Shown here piece by piece: positions 58,700 through 64,000 of a stretch of DNA of 64,000 nt (its first letter is position 1; the number at the start of each line of letters is the position of its first letter). This DNA comes from Roseobacter sp. MED193 (GTDB taxonomy: Bacteria > Pseudomonadota > Alphaproteobacteria > Rhodobacterales > Rhodobacteraceae). Made by a program: the position numbers and the translations under genes. The DNA is taken from positions 927,343 through 991,342 of the forward strand of contig NZ_CH902583.1 in the NCBI RefSeq assembly GCF_000152965.1, read 5' to 3'. Below the pieces are notes generated by a model, which was given only the letters and a program-made list of their open reading frames with translations, ran no database searches and was not told the DNA's origin.

Positions 58700-60484
58700 T
58701 CAGTTTGAAGTGAGGGTTATACCAGTCACCTCGGTGGGTTCAACTTGTGGTCTGAGCCCCAACAGCGGTGCCAAACGCCCGATCATTTCTGCAGCCACCG
58801 GAACGGCGGTCCAGCCCGCTGTTCGGCGCTCTTCACCGTGGGCAATCACTGAGGGTTCATCCAGTGTCACCACCAGTACATATTTGGGATCATGGGCTGG
58901 AAAGATCGAAGCAAAGGTGGCGATCACCTTGTCCTCATAATACCCACCGCGCGGCTTGGGCTTGTCGGCGGTGCCGGTCTTACCGCCGACCTGATAGCCG
59001 GGCACGCGGGCAAAGCTCGCGGTGCCTTCGGTCACCACCTGACGCAGCATGGTACGGGCTGCTGACGCGGATTCTTCGGACATGATACGGCGCCCCAGCT
59101 GAGGGCCATCCTGCTTTAGAACTGTCGGGCTGACATAACGCCCACCATTTGCCACAGCTGCATAGCCTGCAGCCAAATGCATGGGGGTGGTGGAAATCCC
59201 GTGCCCATAAGAAATGGTCATCGCCGAAAGTTCCGACCAGTTCTTGGGCAACAGGGGTTTGCCGCCCTGTGCCTCAACGATCTCAAAAGGCGTTGCCTCC
59301 AGCATTCCCAAACCGGTGAGGAAATCCTGCTGACGTTCAGCGCCAATTTGCTGGGCCAGACGGGCAGTACCGATATTGGAGGACTTCACAATGATATCGG
59401 TCACCGACAATTCATTGCCGTAGTTACGGAAATCCTTAATCGAGAATTTCCCCCAGCGCAGCGGACCACGGGTATCGATGACCGTCTGCGGGTTCACCAA
59501 GCCGAGATCCACTGCCTGAGCCGCGGTGAAAATCTTAAAGGTCGAGCCCAGTTCGTATACCCCTTGTACCGCGCGGTTAAACAGCGGGCTGACGGATGGG
59601 TCAAAGCCAGAGGTGGGCGGCGCGGGGCGTTCATTGGGATCAAAGTCAGGCAGCGAGACCACCGAGATCACCTCGCCGGTGTGGACATCCATCAGAATCG
59701 AGGTGGCACCCTTGGCACTCATCAGCTTCATGCCGCCATCCAACACCCGCTCCGCCGCCGCCTGCACGGTCAGATCCAGCGACAGCGCCAGGGGCTCGCT
59801 GCCATTGGCGGGATTGCGCAGGTAGTCATCGAACTGCTTTTCCACCCCAGCCACGCCAATCACCTCGGCAGCGCTGACACCCTCCTTGCCAAAGCTCGCT
59901 CCGCCCAAAACATGGGCCGCAACAGAGCCATTGGGATAAAGCCGCATCTCGCGGGGGCCAAACAGCAGGCCAGGATCGCCAATATCATGCACCGCCTGCT
60001 TTTGTTCGGGGCTGATTTTCTTTTTGATCCAAAGGAACTTGCGCCCGCCGGTGAATTTGGCCAACAGGTCGGCGTGGTCCAGATCTGGGAAAATCTCAAC
60101 CAGGCGGTCCACTGCATTTTGCGGATCAATCAGTTGTTGCGGCTGCACATAAAGCGAATGCGTTTCAAAATTGGTCGCCAGAATACGCCCCTGGCGGTCC
60201 ACAATATCCGCGCGCTGCATGGCAATGGCGCTGCCCGCCACACTGGCCACGGGCTCACGCGGTTCAGAGGTCGCCATAACCCCCATACGCGCAGCTACTG
60301 CTGCATAGGCACACAGAAAAAACACCCCTAGAACCAGCAGACGGCCCTCGGCACGCTGGCGCGATTTCACCTGCATATCGTCGTGGCGCTGACGAATGTT
60401 CTCTTTTTCGATGGCGTCTGGATTTTCCCCTTTTGAGCGAGCATCCAGAATACGGGCCAGCGGGCGAAGCGGCGTGCGGATCAT
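58700..60484 (-). CDS. ftsI: Penicillin-binding protein 3 / FtsI transpeptidase
   Basis: FtsI (594 residues), class B transpeptidase of septal peptidoglycan. A cytoplasmic basic segment (about 1-45), a membrane helix ('LLVLGVFFLCAYAAVAARMGVMA'), a dimerisation/pedestal domain, then the transpeptidase domain with S-T-F-K ('YELGSTFKIF', catalytic Ser), S-S-N ('IIVKSSNIGTARL') and K-T-G-T ('VGGKTGTADK'). Partner of FtsW. Overlaps ftsL by 4 nt (ATGA). Confident. Confidence 0.96.
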   Translation of the reverse strand: MIRTPLRPLARILDARSKGENPDAIEKENIRQRHDDMQVKSRQRAEGRLLVLGVFFLCAYAAVAARMGVMATSEPREPVASVAGSAIAMQRADIVDRQGRILATNFETHSLYVQPQQLIDPQNAVDRLVEIFPDLDHADLLAKFTGGRKFLWIKKKISPEQKQAVHDIGDPGLLFGPREMRLYPNGSVAAHVLGGASFGKEGVSAAEVIGVAGVEKQFDDYLRNPANGSEPLALSLDLTVQAAAERVLDGGMKLMSAKGATSILMDVHTGEVISVVSLPDFDPNERPAPPTSGFDPSVSPLFNRAVQGVYELGSTFKIFTAAQAVDLGLVNPQTVIDTRGPLRWGKFSIKDFRNYGNELSVTDIIVKSSNIGTARLAQQIGAERQQDFLTGLGMLEATPFEIVEAQGGKPLLPKNWSELSAMTISYGHGISTTPMHLAAGYAAVANGGRYVSPTVLKQDGPQLGRRIMSEESASAARTMLRQVVTEGTASFARVPGYQVGGKTGTADKPKPRGGYYEDKVIATFASIFPAHDPKYVLVVTLDEPSVIAHGEERRTAGWTAVPVAAEMIGRLAPLLGLRPQVEPTEVTGITLTSN

Positions 60485-60843
60485 TGGCCTGCCTCCTGGC
60501 CGCTGGTGGCATTCAAACCCGAGACATCCACACCTTCGGTGATCAATAGCGCCGGTTGCAGCGGGTAGGTGACTTCATCCACCCGACCAAACTGATCGGG
60601 GCGCAGGGGCAACAACCCCAGGCGTTCAAAGTTCAGCTCCGCCAGCTCGATCAACCGGTCTGGGCGGTTGAGATAGGCCCATTCCGCCTTGAGTACGCTC
60701 AGACGTTCCTGTGCGGCCCCAATATTGCGTTGCAGGCTGCGGGTCTCTTTCAGAACCTGCTGGGTGGCGTAGTTTTCACGATAAGCCCAAAAGGCGAGAC
60801 CAAAAACGGCCAGCGCCGTGACAACATAAAGCAGAGACTTCAT
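60481..60843 (-). CDS. ftsL: Cell division protein FtsL
   Basis: A 120-residue bitopic protein: membrane helix at about residues 4-20 ('[20 protein letters not shown]'), then a periplasmic coiled coil ('[52 protein letters not shown]'), the FtsL pattern. It works with FtsB and FtsQ to activate FtsWI. Overlaps both rsmH and ftsI by 4 nt. Sequence is poorly conserved but the position makes the call firm. Confidence 0.9.
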   Translation of the reverse strand: MKSLLYVVTALAVFGLAFWAYRENYATQQVLKETRSLQRNIGAAQERLSVLKAEWAYLNRPDRLIELAELNFERLGLLPLRPDQFGRVDEVTYPLQPALLITEGVDVSGLNATSGQEAGQ

Positions 60844-61832
60844 TTACGCCCCTCTTTCAGTTGCGGCATGCTGAGATCTTTCGCGCTGATAGGTACAGGT
60901 GCAGCATCTGTGCGCCGCCCAACCCGCAGCCGCGCCGAGCGCGAGCGGGGGTTCTCCGCCAGCTCATCATCATCTGGACCCACCGCCTTGCGGGTGACCA
61001 GCTCAAACTGTGAGGGGATTTCCGCCACTTCCGGCGCGTAGCGATTGGCCCGCCCGGTCTTATTGGCGCGATGCTGGAAAAAGCGTTTGACCATGCGATC
61101 CTCAACCGAATGGAAAGTGACAACCGCCAGCAACCCGCCAGGTTTCAACGCCCGCTCTGCCGCAAGCAGCCCATTGAACAGCTCTTCGTATTCAGCGTTG
61201 ACGGCAATGCGCAGAGCCTGAAAGCTGCGGGTGGCCGGGTGCGATTTGCCGGGTTTTGCCCGTGGCAGGCAACCTTCAATCAATTTTGCCAGTTGCAGCG
61301 TTGTGGTGATCGGCTCCAATTCGCGGGTCTTGACGATGGATTTGGCAATACGGCGGCTGGCGCGCTCTTCACCAAAATGGAACAGGATATCTGCCAATTG
61401 CACCTCAGACAGTTCTGCCACCAGATCCGCAGCCGAAGGCCCGGACTGAGACATGCGCATATCCAGCGGCCCATCACGCATGAAGGAAAAGCCCCGTTCG
61501 GCCAGATCCAACTGCATGGAGGAGACCCCGAGGTCCAGCACCACGCCATCCAGATCCTGGGCGTATTCATCCATCTTTGAAAACACGCCCTCCTGCAGCA
61601 CCAGACGGTCGCCATAATCTGCCGCCCAGGGCTGGGCCAGTTCAAAGGCCAGCGGGTCGCGGTCCACACCAATCACCTGCTCGGCTCCGGCCTCCAGCAG
61701 GCCACGGGTGTAGCCCCCTGCGCCAAAGGTACCGTCCAACCAACGACCAGAAACAGGTGCCACCGCTTTTAACAGTGGGCGCAGCAGAACTGGGACATGG
61801 GGACCAGAGGGCGTAGGTCGGTCCGTCGTCAT
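60840..61832 (-). CDS. rsmH: 16S rRNA (cytosine1402-N4)-methyltransferase RsmH (MraW)
   Basis: RsmH (330 residues), which methylates N4 of C1402 in 16S rRNA. SAM-binding '[10 protein letters not shown]' and '[20 protein letters not shown]...VIGVDRDP', '[31 protein letters not shown]', '[45 protein letters not shown]' are the standard motifs. The start is ATG at 61832, 3 bp after mraZ. Confident. Confidence 0.97.
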   Translation of the reverse strand: MTTDRPTPSGPHVPVLLRPLLKAVAPVSGRWLDGTFGAGGYTRGLLEAGAEQVIGVDRDPLAFELAQPWAADYGDRLVLQEGVFSKMDEYAQDLDGVVLDLGVSSMQLDLAERGFSFMRDGPLDMRMSQSGPSAADLVAELSEVQLADILFHFGEERASRRIAKSIVKTRELEPITTTLQLAKLIEGCLPRAKPGKSHPATRSFQALRIAVNAEYEELFNGLLAAERALKPGGLLAVVTFHSVEDRMVKRFFQHRANKTGRANRYAPEVAEIPSQFELVTRKAVGPDDDELAENPRSRSARLRVGRRTDAAPVPISAKDLSMPQLKEGRK

Positions 61833-61835
61833 AGT

Positions 61836-62339
61836 CTATGCGCCTCCGGCGCCATCAAGGAACTCCAGCGGATCAAACCCCTCTGGCAGCTCATCCATCC
61901 ATTTATCCGCAAGGGCCTGTTCTTCTTCGTCATAGGTTTCGGGCTTCCAGATCTGGAACGTGTCACCTGCCGCCATAAAGAAGGCTTCTTTTTCCAGGCC
62001 AACCTTATTGCGCAGCTTTGCGGGCAGAACCAGGCGGCCGGTTTCATCAATCGTGGTGGGGAAGGACTGGCCGTGGAACATGCGTTGCAGCATCTTGCGC
62101 TGCATCGAGCCGCGCGGCAAAGCATCAATCTTGGCGTCGACTTCCTCGATTGCCTCAATCGTGTAGCATTCAAGATAGTTGCGACGGTGATCACCATAGA
62201 CAATCACCAACTCGGGGCTTTCACCAGATTTCCAATTCGGGTCGCTGGCCTCGATCACACGACGAAAGGAGGCCGGAATCGATACCCGCCCCTTTGTGTC
62301 CACCTTATGGTGGCTTTCGCCTCTGAACCTACGGCCCAA
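61836..62339 (-). CDS. mraZ: Transcriptional regulator MraZ
   Basis: MraZ (167 residues), an AbrB-like DNA-binding regulator at the head of the dcw cluster. Two swapped-hairpin repeats are visible: 'HHKVDTKGRVSIPASFR' (about 10-26) and 'DETGRLVLPAKLR' (about 98-110), each with the D-x-x-G-R motif. The start codon is TTG, preceded by GAGGGCGAGATC; the encoded 'GRRFRGE' N-terminus matches relatives, so TTG is preferred. MraZ represses its own operon in other bacteria. Confidence 0.93.
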   Translation of the reverse strand: MGRRFRGESHHKVDTKGRVSIPASFRRVIEASDPNWKSGESPELVIVYGDHRRNYLECYTIEAIEEVDAKIDALPRGSMQRKMLQRMFHGQSFPTTIDETGRLVLPAKLRNKVGLEKEAFFMAAGDTFQIWKPETYDEEEQALADKWMDELPEGFDPLEFLDGAGGA

Positions 62340-62394
62340 GATCTCGCCCTCAATTTGCGCCTTTAGCGCGTTGTCTGCCCCAGAAACTAAGGAA

Positions 62395-62428
62395 GGCGAG
62401 CTGATCTGCTGCCACTGATCAACTCGCC
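62395..62428 (-). promoter_or_regulatory. Inverted repeat in the mraZ leader
   Basis: GGCGAGCTGATC (62395-62406) and GATCAACTCGCC (62417-62428) pair over 12 positions with one G-T, around a 10-nt loop. It lies 56-89 bp upstream of the mraZ start. It could fold in the mRNA leader or be a protein-binding palindrome. Confidence 0.5.
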
Positions 62429-62785
62429 TCCTAATTCCCGCTTAGCGGGGTGTCCGACTGCGCGCGCCACCTGGGGGGATGTCTGCTCGCCCGCGCGCCG
62501 GATCTCTCAGTGTTCGGATGAAGTGAAGGCCTGTATGAACCTGCTTATTATTATGAGCTGGGGTCTTTAGCGCCCCTATTTGCTCTCCGCTGCATCCGAT
62601 GAGAAAGGGATACTATGGGAAATCATGGCCTGACAACCCACAATTCAGAAAAGACTCCATAAAGCCAGCTCGGAGACCAAAACGGGACGAAAAATTTCCC
62701 CCTAGACCAGCCAATAAATGGCACAAATTGCGACGCTCGAAGGGAAGATCACAACATATAGAGGCAAAAAAGGTGCGTCAAAAAC

Positions 62786-62811
62786 TGGGCATTTTTGCCC
62801 ATGAAATCCCA
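62786..62811 (-). promoter_or_regulatory. TGGG decamer pair/hairpin, possible MraZ-like site
   Basis: On the minus strand two TGGG tetramers are spaced 10 bp apart (62811-62808 and 62801-62798), the spacing of MraZ sites in enterobacteria, where three copies occur. A third is not intact. A perfect hairpin TGGGCA-TTTT-TGCCCA overlaps them (62786-62801). The distance to mraZ (about 450 bp) makes the role doubtful. Confidence 0.25.
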
Positions 62812-62827
62812 GTCCGAGACAAAAATG

Positions 62828-62842
62828 TTAACAGCAGATTAA
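62828..62842. promoter_or_regulatory. TTAA-N7-TTAA, CtrA-like binding site
   Basis: TTAA (62828-62831), N7 (cagcaga), TTAA (62839-62842). This is the consensus of the CtrA response regulator in alphaproteobacteria, where CtrA controls motility, division and other genes. Single site; the match is short, so chance occurrence is possible. Confidence 0.4.
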
Positions 62843-62870
62843 CAGTTCACCCAATGTTCCACCCTATACT

Positions 62871-62891
62871 TGTGGATAATGCTGTGGATAA
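62871..62891. promoter_or_regulatory. Two DnaA-box matches
   Basis: TGTGGATAA at 62871-62879 and 62883-62891, each the complement of the DnaA-box TTATCCACA, 12 bp apart in the same orientation. A weaker TGTGGAGAA follows at 63101. DnaA may act here as a transcription regulator, or the site may belong to a replication-related element. Confidence 0.5.
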
Positions 62892-63264
62892 CCAGAATCG
62901 TCACAGGACTCACCTAATGATTCGAATTCGAAATGCCGGTTTCAGCAGGCTGACAGCAGATCTCCAACATAGATCGGACCATGAATTCCCATTCCTCCCA
63001 TAATTTCCCATGCCATCTTCACAAGCCGCCAGATCAACCCATGATAGCACCCGGACACCCACCTCTACGTGAGGAGAAATTTATTAGAATTCGAATAAAG
63101 TGTGGAGAAATTTCGTCAAGCAGGTCCAGCACTGGCGGCAAGGTTAAAGACCAAATGGACGATTGCCCCCTACAGACCGATGACCTTTGCACTCAGAACG
63201 GATGATTAAGCGCATAGGTGATTTAGGTCGGTACCCCCCCGAAGAGCGCGATAAGTGCCGCGCT

Positions 63265-63389
63265 GCACAGACTGTGCCTTGGCCCAGCTGTTAGAGCCCC
63301 GAGCTGCCGAGCCCCGACCAGAGAGAAGACCGCAGCCATAGGCCCAAGGCACCTAGAGCCCCACCCAGGCGCGACGAGAACCTGGGTGG
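63265..63389. ncRNA. Highly self-complementary block, possible structured RNA
   Basis: Contains a 9-bp hairpin CCACCCAGG-N11-CCTGGGTGG (63361-63389), a long stem TGTGCCTTGGCC / GGCCCAAGGCAC (63273-63284 with 63341-63352, one bulge), and GCACA-GAC-TGTGC (63265-63277). The word GAGCCCCGA occurs twice inside. I looked for RNase P, tmRNA, SRP, 6S and tRNA core sequences and did not find them. Strand and existence of a transcript are unknown; it may equally be the mrp 3' region and terminator. Confidence 0.25.
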
Positions 63390-63409
63390 CAAGTCAATAC
63401 GGTCGGCGA

Positions 63410-64000
63410 CTAGGCCATTCCACCCGCAACAAGACCCTTGGCGATTTGGGCATAGGCCTGCGCTGCCGCCCCCTCCCCCAACGCCACCGGAGTTCCCGCA
63501 TCCCCGGCCAACCGGGTTTCAAGATCAATGGGCAAGGCCCCCAACAGTGGCAGACCTAGCGCCTGAGCCTCGGCAGCGACGCCGCCATGGCCAAAGATAT
63601 GGTGCTCCCCGCCGCAATCCGGGCAGGTAAAGAATGACATATTCTCGATTAAGCCCAGAACGGGCGTCTTTAACGTCTTAAACATATCCAGCGCCTTGCG
63701 AGCATCGATCAAGGCCACGTCCTGCGGCGTGCTCACCACAATTGCGCCACTTAACTCACTCTTGGTACAAAGTGTCAGCTGCACATCGCCGGTTCCGGGC
63801 GGCAGATCCACAATGAGCACATCCAGCTCACCCCAATTCACTTGACCCAGCATCTGCTGCAAGGCACCCATGAGCATTGGCCCCCGCCAGACAACAGCCT
63901 TGTCCTCTGGCACCATGAGACCAATTGACATCATAGTCACCCCATGGGCACGCAGCGGCTCAATAACCGTCCCGTCGGGGCTTCTGGGCGCCGCAGAGAT
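63410..64000 (-). CDS. mrp: Mrp/NBP35 (ApbC) family Fe-S carrier P-loop NTPase, C-terminal part
   Basis: The 3' portion (about 197 codons) of an Mrp/NBP35 protein; the gene runs off the right edge. Visible pieces are 'SPDGTVIEPLRAHGV.MMSIGLMV', 'WRGPMLMGALQQMLGQVNWGELDVLIVDLPPGTGDVQLTL' (the PPGTGD switch region), 'STPQDVALIDARKALDMFK' and 'NMSFFTCPDCGGEHHIFG', whose C-P-D-C pair binds the bridging [4Fe-4S] cluster. The protein loads Fe-S clusters onto apo-enzymes using ATP. The P-loop itself lies outside the window. An internal GTG at 63940 is not the start. Confidence 0.93.
   Translation of the reverse strand: MSAAPRSPDGTVIEPLRAHGVTMMSIGLMVPEDKAVVWRGPMLMGALQQMLGQVNWGELDVLIVDLPPGTGDVQLTLCTKSELSGAIVVSTPQDVALIDARKALDMFKTLKTPVLGLIENMSFFTCPDCGGEHHIFGHGGVAAEAQALGLPLLGALPIDLETRLAGDAGTPVALGEGAAAQAYAQIAKGLVAGGMA

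Larger units (their letters stand above)
62340..63409. other. Long intergenic region upstream of mraZ
   Basis: About 1.07 kb without a convincing gene. On the right is an mrp-type gene, on the left mraZ, both on the minus strand. It holds a 12-bp inverted repeat near mraZ, a TTAA-N7-TTAA site, two TGTGGATAA boxes, two GAATTC-centred palindromes, and a strongly self-complementary block at 63265-63389. An open frame at 62599-63003 is basic and repetitive in composition and looks non-coding. Confidence 0.7.

Noticed and set aside
62599-63003. Open frame of 134 codons upstream of mraZ
   Set aside because: Basic, low-complexity composition, overlaps the DnaA-box and TTAA sites, and no family match by eye; no good ribosome site noted.
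62860-63110. Chromosome replication origin
   Set aside because: Only two good DnaA boxes and no typical neighbouring genes; kept as a finding on regulation rather than called an origin.
63210-63409. RNase P, tmRNA, SRP, 6S or tRNA gene
   Set aside because: Core conserved words of these RNAs were looked for on both strands and not found.

Overview
The window looks like chromosomal DNA of a GC-rich Gram-negative alphaproteobacterium, most likely a Rhodobacteraceae member of the Roseobacter group. The reasons are a meso-DAP type MurE, LpxC and BamD, a cobS/cobT pair next to bolA and a J-domain gene, DUF2484 genes embedded in the cell-wall cluster, and the style of the proteins. The genus cannot be fixed from sequence reading alone. 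No tRNA, rRNA, CRISPR array, insertion sequence or prophage was recognised.

Left part (1-13.5 kb), metabolic accessory genes: a PEMT/ICMT-like membrane methyltransferase, an exported metallo-beta-lactamase-fold protein with an altered metal site, an SDR oxidoreductase with an MmcQ/YjbR protein, and kynureninase with tryptophan 2,3-dioxygenase. Next comes a TetR regulator divergent from an IorAB-type molybdenum hydroxylase, with a clear doubled operator between them. A frameshifted FkbM methyltransferase, a class-I glutamine amidotransferase-like hydrolase, a GlcG/HbpS protein and malate synthase G follow.

Middle part (13.8-35 kb), housekeeping: pepN with a translationally overlapping membrane protein, a large unknown helical protein, tex, gatB, pepT, a DUF4177 protein, bolA divergent from a J-domain gene, cobS - racemase-like - cobT (aerobic cobalamin cobaltochelatase), a DsbA/HCCA-isomerase protein, a three-domain aminopeptidase P, DUF427, a low-density stretch with a 17-bp tandem repeat, and a ClC chloride channel.

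Right part (35-62.4 kb) is the division and cell-wall (dcw) cluster, almost all on the minus strand. In transcription order it reads mraZ, rsmH, ftsL, ftsI, murE, murF, mraY, [terminator], murD, ftsW, murG, murC, APC permease, two DUF2484-type genes, a small membrane protein, murB, ddl, ftsQ, ftsA, ftsZ, lpxC, bamD, recN. It makes lipid-linked peptidoglycan precursors, builds the divisome and supplies lipid A and outer-membrane assembly factors. A plus-strand HI0933-type flavoprotein interrupts it between ftsW and murD. Upstream of mraZ is a 1.07-kb intergenic region with two DnaA-box matches, a TTAA-N7-TTAA (CtrA-like) site and strong inverted repeats, followed by the 3' part of an mrp/NBP35 gene that runs off the window.

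Two genes (FkbM methyltransferase, second DUF2484) each carry an apparent single-base deletion. The most unusual items are the racemase-like protein without catalytic cysteines inside the cobalamin operon, the metal-site-altered MBL protein, the duplicated TetR operator, and the mraZ upstream region. I see no convincing evidence of a wholly new multi-gene system.
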